Of a stretch of 64,000 nucleotides of DNA, positions 44,301 through 52,401 are shown in pieces. The first letter of the stretch is position 1, and each line of letters begins with the position of its first letter. This stretch comes from JANYJZ01 sp964523395 (GTDB lineage Bacteria > Bacteroidota > Ignavibacteria > UBA10030 > SZUA-254): positions 62,001-126,000 of the forward strand of contig CAZFXS010000009.1 of assembly GCA_964523395.1 (NCBI GenBank), given 5' to 3'. A program made the position numbers and the translations under genes. Below the pieces are notes generated by a model. It saw only the letters and a list, made by a program, of their open reading frames with translations, ran no database searches and had not been told where the DNA came from.

Positions 44301-45218
44301 ATGAAACAAGCAAAAGTAATGATCGGGATGGGTGGATGGACAATGTTTCCGTTTACAAAACGGTTCTACCCATCGAAGCTGCCGTTTGGACAAAGCAAGC
44401 TGAATTTTTACAGCAATTTTTTTGATTCACTTGAGATAAATGCGACATTTTATAATACGCATTTTACTTCTGACCATGTTCAAGACTGGATTGATGATGT
44501 TTCTCATAACCCGGATTTCACCTTTACTATAAAGTTGTTCAGGGGATACACGCATTCCTTCGATGCCACAAAAGATGATATTCGAAGAGTCTATGGTATA
44601 CTTGACCGCATGGCTTCATCAAATAAATTAGGGGGAATCGTTATTCAGTTTCCCTCCTCGTTTAAAAATGATAAACCGCAGCGGGAATATCTTTACAGGT
44701 TAAGTCACGCGTTCAGACAATACCGGATGTTTCTGGAGGTAAGGCACGACTCGTGGAACAGTCCGTTCATGCATAATTTCTTTCAGGAAAACCGGTTTCA
44801 TCTTGTGAATGTAGATCTCCCACGTCTGAAAAGCCATATTCCCTTTAACAAGCTTTCATGGGACGGCGCGGCATATTTCAGGATGATGGGACGAAATAGG
44901 AAAGGATGGGTTAACCCCTGGCGGCTTGAAGTGGACGGGAAACACATGGTCAGCGACAGGTACAATTATCTTTACTCGGATGAAGAGTTAGAGGAGTTGG
45001 TTTCTGCGATACGAAATTTGAGAAATAGTGTGAAGGATATTTTCGTCGTGTTCCACAATGACCCGAATGCCCATTCCATATTTAACGGGTTTAGACTACG
45101 GCATCTTCTTGAACCCGAAAAGGAGCTTAAAATTCCATCGACGACGGTACGGGCATTTCCATCGTTACGGGAAGTCAGCTCTTCTTCGGCTTTTTCGTCG
45201 CCGCTTTTTTCGGAGTAA
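44301..45218 (+). CDS. DUF72 (YecE-like) family protein
   Basis: A 305-residue protein read from ATG 44301 (GAGAAGGG upstream); a TTG at 44295 also starts this frame. It matches the DUF72 TIM-barrel family by its order of stretches: VMIGMGGWTMFPFTKRFYP, NFFDSLEINATFYN, FTIKLFRGYTH, GIVIQFPSSF, RMFLEVRHDSW, AYFRMMGRNRKGW and DIFVVFHNDP (a nearly universal FxNN/FHND box). The enzymatic role is unknown; the fold suggests a metal- or phosphate-binding enzyme. Its 3' end overlaps the 3' end of the convergent SRAP gene by 44 bases. Being wedged between lexA and SRAP makes a link with DNA repair plausible but unproven. Confidence 0.87.
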   Translation: MKQAKVMIGMGGWTMFPFTKRFYPSKLPFGQSKLNFYSNFFDSLEINATFYNTHFTSDHVQDWIDDVSHNPDFTFTIKLFRGYTHSFDATKDDIRRVYGILDRMASSNKLGGIVIQFPSSFKNDKPQREYLYRLSHAFRQYRMFLEVRHDSWNSPFMHNFFQENRFHLVNVDLPRLKSHIPFNKLSWDGAAYFRMMGRNRKGWVNPWRLEVDGKHMVSDRYNYLYSDEELEELVSAIRNLRNSVKDIFVVFHNDPNAHSIFNGFRLRHLLEPEKELKIPSTTVRAFPSLREVSSSSAFSSPLFSE

Positions 45219-45951
45219 CGCTGTTAGAAACTTTTATGGGTTCCATACACTCAGGAACATCATTGCGGGAGCTGCTGACTATGGTTGAAACAGGATACGC
45301 TTGCATTTTTGTCGGAGGAAATGGAACTAGCAGTTTCTTCAAGGCATCAGTATCTTTGAAGTCACGGTCAAGCCACATGTCAAAATCTTTTTCATTGAGT
45401 ATGACGGGCATTCTGTTATGAATCGGCGCCATCAGTTTATTTGGGTCAGTGGTAATAATGGAAAACGTGGGAAGCTCTTCTCCTGTTTTCTTATTCACCC
45501 ATACAGAAAAGACACCGGCGAACATGAAGGGCTTTTTATCTTTCATCCGGACGCACATCGGTTGTTTTTCTTCAACAGTTTTTGTTTTACCGCGGACCTC
45601 TTTTTCAGTTGAGTACTTTTTCCATTCATAAAATGCATCAGCTGGAACAAGACAACGGCTCCCTTTGAAGTACGCGACAAAGACACCTTTTTTATCGATT
45701 GTTTCAGCTTTTGCATTGAAGGTAGAGTAAGCGGGTTTTGAATCAGGGGCCCAATGAGGAATCAGCCACCATTGCATGAGATCCATTGTCAGCTCTTTAT
45801 TGCGAACAGCAACAACAGGCAATTTCTGCATTGGTGAAGCGTTATAACGGGGAAGGATTTCAAACACTTCCTTGTTTTGGCGCATTTGTTTCATGAGTTC
45901 AAACGTCAGGAAGACTTTTTTCCCGTCAACAATAGCGTATCGGCCACACAT
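45175..45951 (-). CDS. SRAP/HMCES (YedK-like) abasic-site DNA-protein crosslinking protein
   Basis: Start ATG 45951 (GGAG upstream) places the catalytic Cys at position 2 after Met removal (MCGRYA); a longer ORF to 45984 would bury it. The 258-residue protein has the other key residues: Asn37 (RYNASP), Glu109 (PADAFYEWKK) and His178 (IHNRMP). SRAP proteins form a thiazolidine crosslink with abasic sites in single-stranded DNA and protect them from cleavage. The C-terminus is a lysine-rich tail (KKAATKKPKKS). The gene is divergent from the polymerase cassette with 62 bases between starts, so both may share one regulatory site, and convergent with DUF72. Confidence 0.94.
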   Translation of the reverse strand: MCGRYAIVDGKKVFLTFELMKQMRQNKEVFEILPRYNASPMQKLPVVAVRNKELTMDLMQWWLIPHWAPDSKPAYSTFNAKAETIDKKGVFVAYFKGSRCLVPADAFYEWKKYSTEKEVRGKTKTVEEKQPMCVRMKDKKPFMFAGVFSVWVNKKTGEELPTFSIITTDPNKLMAPIHNRMPVILNEKDFDMWLDRDFKDTDALKKLLVPFPPTKMQAYPVSTIVSSSRNDVPECMEPIKVSNSVTPKKAATKKPKKS

Positions 45952-46013
45952 CGGTAAAACTCCTCTGGTATATGATACATACAATATAGAAGAAGGTTCT
46001 CATAAAAATCAAC
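45952..46013. promoter_or_regulatory. Divergent regulatory region between SRAP and the polymerase cassette
   Basis: Only 62 bases separate the two start codons. They contain an AT-rich imperfect palindrome (GTATATGATACATAC, 45968-45982). On the minus strand TGTATGTAT...ATATAC resembles the lexA-operator TGTATATAT...TATAC with one extra base. A shared LexA-type control of both genes is possible; no clear -35/-10 pair was found. Confidence 0.45.
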
Positions 46014-46703
46014 ATGAACTCTCCCGAAAGAATAATCCACTCCGCCCCTATTTCCGCCAAAATGATCGCATCAATTTTTTCGCAGCAGAGCGGGAAAGTC
46101 ATTTTGCTGTATGGAGATTCGCCGGTTTTTCGTTTTTCATTATACATGGCGGCAACGGAAGCATCGAAAGGCGGTTCGGTCGTATTTGTGGACGGGTGCA
46201 ACAGATTCGACGTCCATCTCCTTTCGCGCTTTGCCAGGGAAAGGAAACTCAACGCTGACAGATTCCTCGACCACTTTTATATATCTCGGGGTTTTACCTG
46301 TTACCAGATGGAGGCGGCGATTGATAGTCGGCTTTACCCTTTCCTGCAATCAATAGGGTCAACCAAGGCAATTATTTTCGGATTGCTCGACACATTTTAT
46401 GATGAGCAGGCGCCGTTCAGGGAAGTTCAGCAGATACTGCACCGGTTGGAATTGAAGTTCAGGTTCTTTAAGGACAACGGTATTACGATATTTATTGCCT
46501 GTAATGAATGGAACGTAGCACCGAAAGAACGCAATTCGCTATTCATCGAGCTTAAAAGGATTTCGGATAAGGTATTCCGGCTCAAGATAAATGAGGAACA
46601 GATGCCGAAACTGTATCAGGAGAATATTGAGAAACAGATAATCAGCAAAGGAGAAGAGTATCATGGGACGAACCGTACCTACATTTACCAATCTTATCGA
46701 TAA
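46014..46703 (+). CDS. RecA-fold/ImuA-like protein without a P-loop (polymerase cassette gene 1)
   Basis: A 229-residue protein whose order of strands looks like a RecA/RadA-type core: GKVILLYGDSPVFRFSLYMA at the position of the Walker A strand, GGSVVFVDGCNRFD, TKAIIFGLLDTFYDE at a Walker B-like strand and ITIFIACNEWN. The loop after the first strand reads GDSPVFRFS (residues 34-42) and lacks the GxxxxGK[ST] nucleotide-binding motif, so ATP hydrolysis is doubtful. ImuA/SulA-type RecA relatives are also often degenerate and act as partners of translesion polymerases. The gene overlaps the next by 41 bases. The assignment is from fold pattern and context; a search of structures would decide it. 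Confidence 0.7.
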   Translation: MNSPERIIHSAPISAKMIASIFSQQSGKVILLYGDSPVFRFSLYMAATEASKGGSVVFVDGCNRFDVHLLSRFARERKLNADRFLDHFYISRGFTCYQMEAAIDSRLYPFLQSIGSTKAIIFGLLDTFYDEQAPFREVQQILHRLELKFRFFKDNGITIFIACNEWNVAPKERNSLFIELKRISDKVFRLKINEEQMPKLYQENIEKQIISKGEEYHGTNRTYIYQSYR

Positions 46704-46932
46704 CGAGATAGCGTCATGGTCAAAGTTCCGGCGCGGGTTGCGAAAAAAAGACCAGGAAATCTTTGACAGCATGTTCCGGGCATGCAGGATGCATTTGGCT
46801 GAGAACTTCTACGCCATGAGGACCATCCCATTTGAAAGCATCATCATTTCCATTGCGCTTGAACAGCACAAGGAAATCCAGAATCTTAAAGATCAACTTC
46901 TTGCTGAGCCCAAAAAGCCGGAAGGTAGATGA
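46663..46932 (+). CDS. 89-residue helical protein (polymerase cassette gene 2)
   Basis: Begins at ATG 46663 inside the end of gene 1, with GGAGAAG upstream, and ends with an ATGA overlap with the polymerase start, so all three genes are translationally coupled. The product is mostly helical and charged: NEIASWSKFRRGLRKKDQEI, IFDSMFRACRMHLAENFYAM, IISIALEQHKEIQNLKDQLL, and ends PKKPEGR. I do not recognise a domain. A helical adaptor joining the RecA-like protein and polymerase, or a DNA-binding subunit, is a reasonable guess. Confidence 0.75.
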   Translation: MGRTVPTFTNLIDNEIASWSKFRRGLRKKDQEIFDSMFRACRMHLAENFYAMRTIPFESIIISIALEQHKEIQNLKDQLLAEPKKPEGR

Positions 46933-49220
46933 AGCAGAATATTACAGGATGGCTCTTCGATGTCTATCCGAATCCCGAAGGGGTTACGCTCTGGATCATA
47001 GACGAAAGCGGGGAAAAAGTCCGATGTCATTATCCTTTCCTGCCATCATTTTTTCTTCATCTGAATGAGCCGGACAAGAAACGAGCCATAACGTTGGGGA
47101 TGCGGGCGCCTGCAGCTGTTTCTTTCAGGCAGGAATGGAAGAAAGAATTATTTTCCAACGACACCCTTGATGTTCTCAAAGTAACTGTACATAACCCGAT
47201 AAAATTCAGGGATGTGGTGTTTTATTACGAGAAAATCTTTCCTCACTTCGCGTTTTTCAATTCGGATATTCTGCCATCCCAGCTTTTTCTGTATGAGACG
47301 GGATTATTTCCTCTTGGTTATGGCAGGTATGAAATTAATGATAATGGGGAGCTAACCGGTTGGGAGATACGGGACTCCCGTGACGCATGTGAATATTCCA
47401 TTCCGCCAATGACAATGATGATGATACGCAATGCAAATGACCTTACTCCGCCAAAATATCAGCGATCTCTGCAACTGGAAATCTCGTATGAGGAGAAAAC
47501 ATTCGCACTTGAAAGCTCATCCCCTGTTGAGGTGTTGGAATCCCTGAACTGGCACCTTCATCAGCACGATCCCGACATCATTCTTACAGAGTATGGCGAT
47601 TCTACAATCATGCCAAAACTGACAGGCCTTGCGCGCAAACTTGGAATTCCGTTATTCTTTAACCGTGATATTGATTCTGAGTATAAAGTATCGAGGGAAT
47701 CAAGCTTTTTTCAATATGGAAAGGTAGTTCATAAGGATGGGGCATTTGAACTTAGGGGCCGCTGGCATGTCGATGCACAGAATTCATTTACTTTAGTGGA
47801 ATCTGACTTGGAAGGATTGTTCGAGTTAGTACGAGTGACACAGCTTTGCCCTCAGCATCAGGCACGTGCTTCTATTGGGACCGGACTTTCTTCGTTGCAA
47901 CTTTCCTGGGCATACAGAAATAATATTCTGATCCCGTCAAAGAAGCGTGAACCAGAAGAATTTAAACCTGCTTCGATTCTGCTACTTTCTGACCGTGGTG
48001 GATTAATGTATTTTCCTCCCGTCGGGTATCATGAGGATATTGCGGAACTTGATTTTGTCTCAATGTACCCATCCATCATGGTAAATCATAATATATCACC
48101 TGAAACCGTAAATTGTAAATGCTGCAATAATCATATTGTGCCGGAACTTGGCTACACCGTCTGTGAAAAACGTGAGGGAATCGTACCCGCCACACTCAGG
48201 TCAATAGTACAAAAGCGGGCATACTATAAGAAAAAGAAGAAGGAATATAAGGGAAAAGACGAATTACTTTTCAGAAGGTATGAAGGAAGACAGAACTCTC
48301 TTAAATGGATGCTTGTTTCCTGCTTCGGATATCTGGGGTATAAGAATGCCAGATTCGGGCGCATTGAAGCGCATGAATCTGTAAATGCGTTCTCCCGCGA
48401 GGCAATGATTACGGCAAAAGAAGTCGCCGAAGCATCCGGTTTCGAATTAATTCATGGGATTATCGATTGTGTATGGTTGAAGAAAGCGGGTGCTACCGAA
48501 ACAGATTATCTGGATTTATGCAAAGAAATTGGTGCCAGTGTTGGGATAGACATCTCACTTGAGGGACTATACGATTGGATTTTGTTTCCACTATCAAAGA
48601 TGGACCCGACGCTTCCAACTGGTACCAGATATGTCGGATGGTACAGACATGGAGAAATAAAAATCAGAGGCATAGAGGCACGCAGGCGTGACACACCAAA
48701 GTTCCTCAAAAAAATGCAAAATGCAATGCTGGATTTCATGTCGTTGAGAAAGTCAATTGCTGAAATAGAGGAAGCAGTTCCACAATTGTTGGAAATCGTA
48801 AAAACTCATATCTTCGCCCTGCAAAGCGGGAGTGTAAATCCGATGGAACTTGTTCTTAAACGACACATTACCAGAGAGGCTGATGAATACATGAACAACA
48901 GCATTAGCGCGACAGTCACAAAGCTTATTCAGGAAACAGGCATTCACCTTTCGGCAGGGGAATCTATTGAATATATTATTATTGACGCATCAGGGAAAAG
49001 ACAGCCGTACAAGGCAAAACCATTGTCTCTCTACGCCTTTGAGGATGGATATGATATTGAAAAATATTCTGATTTGGCACTGCAGGCAGCAGAAACAATT
49101 CTTGCCCCGCTTGGATACACGCACGAAAAACTGCAGGAGTTGCTTGGAATGAACATCAGGAAACCGGGACAACGCAATAAAAACAAAAAGGCTGCGACAA
49201 CCATGTCATCGCAGCCCTGA
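46929..49220 (+). CDS. Divergent B-family DNA polymerase (PolB2-like)
   Basis: A 763-residue B-family polymerase. Motif A is intact with catalytic Asp375 (LDFVSMYPSI). Motif B keeps Lys459 (QNSLKWMLVSCFGYLG; usual NSxYG reads VSxFG). Motif C reads HGIIDC where YGDTDS is usual: the second Asp (513), the metal ligand, is kept but the first is Ile. The basic RGIEARRRDTP box is kept. In the proofreading domain the Exo I Asp-x-Glu appears as Gln182-Leu-Glu184, so 3'-5' exonuclease activity is probably lost; Asp224 may be Exo II. A Cys cluster (Cys396, 398, 399, 412) follows motif A and may bind zinc. Such features fit PolB2-type enzymes, known from archaea and bacteria and linked to damage tolerance. 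Downstream a terminator lies in its last codons. Confidence 0.9.
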   Translation: MKQNITGWLFDVYPNPEGVTLWIIDESGEKVRCHYPFLPSFFLHLNEPDKKRAITLGMRAPAAVSFRQEWKKELFSNDTLDVLKVTVHNPIKFRDVVFYYEKIFPHFAFFNSDILPSQLFLYETGLFPLGYGRYEINDNGELTGWEIRDSRDACEYSIPPMTMMMIRNANDLTPPKYQRSLQLEISYEEKTFALESSSPVEVLESLNWHLHQHDPDIILTEYGDSTIMPKLTGLARKLGIPLFFNRDIDSEYKVSRESSFFQYGKVVHKDGAFELRGRWHVDAQNSFTLVESDLEGLFELVRVTQLCPQHQARASIGTGLSSLQLSWAYRNNILIPSKKREPEEFKPASILLLSDRGGLMYFPPVGYHEDIAELDFVSMYPSIMVNHNISPETVNCKCCNNHIVPELGYTVCEKREGIVPATLRSIVQKRAYYKKKKKEYKGKDELLFRRYEGRQNSLKWMLVSCFGYLGYKNARFGRIEAHESVNAFSREAMITAKEVAEASGFELIHGIIDCVWLKKAGATETDYLDLCKEIGASVGIDISLEGLYDWILFPLSKMDPTLPTGTRYVGWYRHGEIKIRGIEARRRDTPKFLKKMQNAMLDFMSLRKSIAEIEEAVPQLLEIVKTHIFALQSGSVNPMELVLKRHITREADEYMNNSISATVTKLIQETGIHLSAGESIEYIIIDASGKRQPYKAKPLSLYAFEDGYDIEKYSDLALQAAETILAPLGYTHEKLQELLGMNIRKPGQRNKNKKAATTMSSQP
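49178..49216 (-). terminator. Terminator of the minus-strand gene, embedded in the polymerase 3' end
   Basis: GGCTGCGA (49190-49197) pairs with TCGCAGCC (49209-49216). Read on the minus strand, the hairpin is followed by TTTTTGTTTTTATT, a strong terminator for the gene that stops at 49240. It lies within the last codons of the plus-strand polymerase gene. Confidence 0.82.
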
Positions 49221-49239
49221 TCACTTCTTTCCTGCCCAG

Positions 49240-50670
49240 TTATTTAACGAGAAGCATCCGTTTTGTTGCCTGGAAAAACTCTCCGCGGGTTTCTTCATCA
49301 TCGATTCCCTGAGCGACGAGTTTATAGAAATATACGCCTGAGGTAAGATTGTTAGCGTCAAATTCCACCTGCTGGGCTCCGTTATCCAGCTCTTCGTTAT
49401 CAACAAGTGTCGCCACTTCCTGACCAAGCATGTTATACACTTTCATGGTAACAATGCTCGGCTGGGCGAGTGAGAATTCAATTGTTGTCGTGGGGTTAAA
49501 CGGATTCGGATAGTTTTGCTGTATTTCAAAACGCTCAGGTGTTTCTTCAACAATAGAATAGACCGGAGGCGTCGGGCGCGTAACCGGCGGAGCATCGATA
49601 TTGGTATGAAGGAACGGCACGAGGTTTAATGACTGCGCTCCGCCAAGCACAAACGGTTCAAACGAGACAGCCTGATACGGACCATCGAAGGCCTGATTAA
49701 TCATCGACAATGTAACATCCTGCTGAACGTATTGCGCTGAAGAGTAAAATCCGCAGAAGGTAAGCATCGAATCTGTCCGGAGGGCAATTTGCCGCAGTGT
49801 CATGCCGTTATTCGGATCCGACGCATCGGAAGAATTATGATACAGCAAATCACCAAGCTTGGTTTCTGTATCTTCTGTAGGCTCCGTGATACCCGCATCA
49901 TTTGACAGAATGGCAAGCTTCAAAGCATGCAACTCACCCGCCAGGTGATTGTTGTGCTTGGACGCGTACAGATTTTTCTTTTCTTTGATAAAGGGTTTTG
50001 ACATACCTGAACTCGTCTTCAAGGCATCAAAACACCGCGGCTCACCGGTATGGGGAAAATACTTTTGGTTCGGGAGAAAATTCCTTACCCAGGCTAATCC
50101 TTCGAAATCAGTTTTAAGTCCAAGAAGAAGTCCGTCGGGTCGAAATACGAAGTTCTTATAGACATAATTCAAGACGTTCCCGCCGTTTGGCTGAATGTAT
50201 TGCTGCTCGTCGAGAATGGGTTCATGCTTAATTTCCGTGCTAGATCGCCGGTCTCCATTCGCATCGGTCCACCACCAGTAATTCGCCATTGTACCCGGCT
50301 CTTTCTTTTTGAATAGCGCCGTAAAAACGACCGAGTCACCTGGTCCGACTGCTTTTCCGACAGCATCAATCACTTTTTTATCAGTGATTTTAATATCCTG
50401 AAATCCGCCCGAGTCTTCTATAGCAATGATGTTGGCGCTAAAAATAACGTGAACACCCTGCACAGGCGTAAGGCGGTTGTTCTTGAAGCTGAAGGAAACT
50501 CTGCTTCCAAGAATTTTTCCGGCCTTTGCTTTTTTCATCGCGAGATCATTTTGATTGAATGACCGGTACTTCGGCTGTGCCGTAAGAATTCCCAGAGAAA
50601 ACACCAAACACAATAAGAAACTGACAGAACGCAATACCCCTCCCCGAGAAATATTAGCATGAAATCTCAT
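49240..50670 (-). CDS. T9SS-exported protein, paralogue A
   Basis: A 476-residue exported protein. ATG 50670 has GGAG at suitable distance and a signal peptide (SFLLCLVFSLGILTAQ). The N-terminal domain (KKAKAGKILGSRVSFSFKNN, SANIIAIEDSGGF) looks like an Ig/cohesin-like beta-sandwich. The middle (HNNHLAGELHALKLAILSND, GDLLYHNSSDASDP, TLRQIALRTDSMLTFCG) is helical and shared with the neighbouring gene. The C-terminus is a T9SS type A sorting domain (NYPNPFNP, GVYFYKLVAQG, TKRMLLVK). The middle domain does not match anything I can name. It is a tandem paralogue of 50830-52236, about 160 bases away, and the two may be expressed separately as each has its own ribosome site. Confidence 0.88.
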   Translation of the reverse strand: MRFHANISRGGVLRSVSFLLCLVFSLGILTAQPKYRSFNQNDLAMKKAKAGKILGSRVSFSFKNNRLTPVQGVHVIFSANIIAIEDSGGFQDIKITDKKVIDAVGKAVGPGDSVVFTALFKKKEPGTMANYWWWTDANGDRRSSTEIKHEPILDEQQYIQPNGGNVLNYVYKNFVFRPDGLLLGLKTDFEGLAWVRNFLPNQKYFPHTGEPRCFDALKTSSGMSKPFIKEKKNLYASKHNNHLAGELHALKLAILSNDAGITEPTEDTETKLGDLLYHNSSDASDPNNGMTLRQIALRTDSMLTFCGFYSSAQYVQQDVTLSMINQAFDGPYQAVSFEPFVLGGAQSLNLVPFLHTNIDAPPVTRPTPPVYSIVEETPERFEIQQNYPNPFNPTTTIEFSLAQPSIVTMKVYNMLGQEVATLVDNEELDNGAQQVEFDANNLTSGVYFYKLVAQGIDDEETRGEFFQATKRMLLVK

Positions 50671-50776
50671 GTACAGACTCCGTTTAGATGAAAAAAGGTG
50701 ACAAATTGAGGTAATGTTGGTACAATAATTTAATCAAAACACTGTGAAAGTCAAGCTTTTTTTCAAAATTGTCAGA

Positions 50777-50814
50777 TTTCCGCCCGCACGGAAATCGCCG
50801 TATACGGGCGGAAA
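50777..50814 (-). terminator. Possible terminator of paralogue B
   Basis: TTTCCGCCCG (50777-50786) and CGGGCGGAAA (50805-50814) pair perfectly just after the paralogue B stop. The T run on the minus strand is weak (TCTGACAATTTTG), so the function is not certain. Confidence 0.55.
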
Positions 50815-50829
50815 ACTTTAAAAAACAAC

Positions 50830-52236
50830 TTACTTTAGCAAGAGCATCCGTTTTACTGCTTGATATACCTGACGCTCACCGCCTATTTCTTGTACAGCAA
50901 GGCGATAAAAATAAACGCCGGAAGTCATGGCATTGGCATTGAAATCGACAGACTGCTCTCCCTCATCCACCATTTCATGATTGAACAATGACGCTACCTC
51001 CTGGCCGAGAATGTTGTAGACAGTCAGCGTTACAATCGACGGCTGCGCAAGTTCAAATGAGATTGTTGTTGAAGGGTTAAATGGATTCGGATAATTTTGA
51101 CGTAATGAAATCTCCGCAGGAACTTCATCCACGATGGAGTAATTATTCTGATGAGGAATAACCGGTTGCGCGGCCGGATTGGGATGAAGGAACGGAACTT
51201 CTCCAAGCGTATGTGTTCCCGCCAGCAGGAACGGCGACATCGAAAGCGCGGAATATTCCCCGTCAAATCCGGAGTTGATTTTTGAGATAGTGGAATCGAG
51301 AGCAATATACGCCGATCCCGTAAAATGATTGCAATAAGTTAACGCGGAATCTGCACGGTAAATAATCTGACGTAGCGTCAAATTATTCAGTGGGTCAGAC
51401 ACGTTCGACGGATCGCTATAGAGTAAATCTCCTAATGGTGTTGCATTCGTGTCCTGAGGTTCAGCAACTCCGGAATCATTTGCTACAACGGCAAGCTTCA
51501 ACGCGTGAAGTTCTCCAAGCAGATGATTGTTATGTTTCTTTACATGAGGATTTTTCAATTCACCGTCAAACAGATGCGTAACACTTGAACCGGTTGCTAT
51601 CACATTAAAACAACGGGCCGGGCCGTTGTGAGGAAAATATTTCCGGTCAGCTTTTTTGTATCTGATCCACCCGACATCAGGAGTATCGGTGGGAAGTCCC
51701 ACAACAAGACCATTCGGCCGTGTGATTATTTTTTTGTACAGGAATTCGAGAACATTCCCTCCATTGGGCTGAATATTGTTCGAACTGTATGTGCCGGTTA
51801 TTTCACCACGTTTTGTGCCAACCTGGGTACCATTTGTATCCCACCACCAGAAATTGGTGTGGGTGCCGGGACCTTTTTTGTCAAACGTAAAACATAGCGT
51901 TACCGAATCTCCGGCAGTAATAGTCCGGCCGGTTGCGGTGATAACCTTTCGTTTTTGTTCAATGATGATTGAAGAAAACCCACCCGAATCTTTGATACTA
52001 ATAATAGAAGCATTGAATCTGGCATGGAGGCTGTTAACAGTAATTCCCGTGCTGTCATTTTTAAATACAAAACAAACATCACTCGAAATAACTTTTCCCG
52101 CTTTTGCTTTCTTCAATGATAAGTCTTCCTGACTGAAGGTGCGGTATTGAGGTTGTGCTATAAGCACTGACGAAATCATTACTATGCCAGCTAAAAGCAT
52201 AGCAATTGGTCGTATAGAAAGTATAAAGTTTATCAT
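50830..52236 (-). CDS. T9SS-exported protein, paralogue B
   Basis: A 468-residue protein read from ATG 52236, with GTGGAG seven bases upstream (a GTG four codons earlier is the longer alternative). It has a signal peptide (AMLLAGIVMISSVLIAQ), the same beta-sandwich N-terminal domain (LKKAKAGKVISSDVCFVFKN), the same HNNHLLGELHALKLAVVAND and LRQIIYRADSALTYCNH blocks and the same T9SS sorting domain (NYPNPFNP, GVYFYRLAVQ, VKRMLLLK) as paralogue A. The two have diverged at many positions, so the duplication is not recent. No enzymatic motif was found; a repeated helical core bound to a beta-sandwich suggests binding or scaffold function at the surface. Confidence 0.88.
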   Translation of the reverse strand: MINFILSIRPIAMLLAGIVMISSVLIAQPQYRTFSQEDLSLKKAKAGKVISSDVCFVFKNDSTGITVNSLHARFNASIISIKDSGGFSSIIIEQKRKVITATGRTITAGDSVTLCFTFDKKGPGTHTNFWWWDTNGTQVGTKRGEITGTYSSNNIQPNGGNVLEFLYKKIITRPNGLVVGLPTDTPDVGWIRYKKADRKYFPHNGPARCFNVIATGSSVTHLFDGELKNPHVKKHNNHLLGELHALKLAVVANDSGVAEPQDTNATPLGDLLYSDPSNVSDPLNNLTLRQIIYRADSALTYCNHFTGSAYIALDSTISKINSGFDGEYSALSMSPFLLAGTHTLGEVPFLHPNPAAQPVIPHQNNYSIVDEVPAEISLRQNYPNPFNPSTTISFELAQPSIVTLTVYNILGQEVASLFNHEMVDEGEQSVDFNANAMTSGVYFYRLAVQEIGGERQVYQAVKRMLLLK

Positions 52237-52341
52237 AGGGAACTCCACTTTTTGTGGATAAAGAAAATGCGGGTGTGTAAGACTATATAAAGGTACAATA
52301 ATGGGTATAATAAATCAAGATATTATAGCAGGGAAAGAAAT

Positions 52342-52385
52342 AAAAAAACGGGTAAATTCGTTAAGAAATCATCGAATTTACCCGT
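52342..52385 (-). terminator. Terminator of the export operon
   Basis: ACGGGTAAATTCG (52348-52360) and CGAATTTACCCGT (52373-52385) pair perfectly over 13 bases. On the minus strand the hairpin is followed by TTTTTTTA. Confidence 0.88.
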
Positions 52386-52401
52386 ATTTAAAAGGATTTT
52401 G

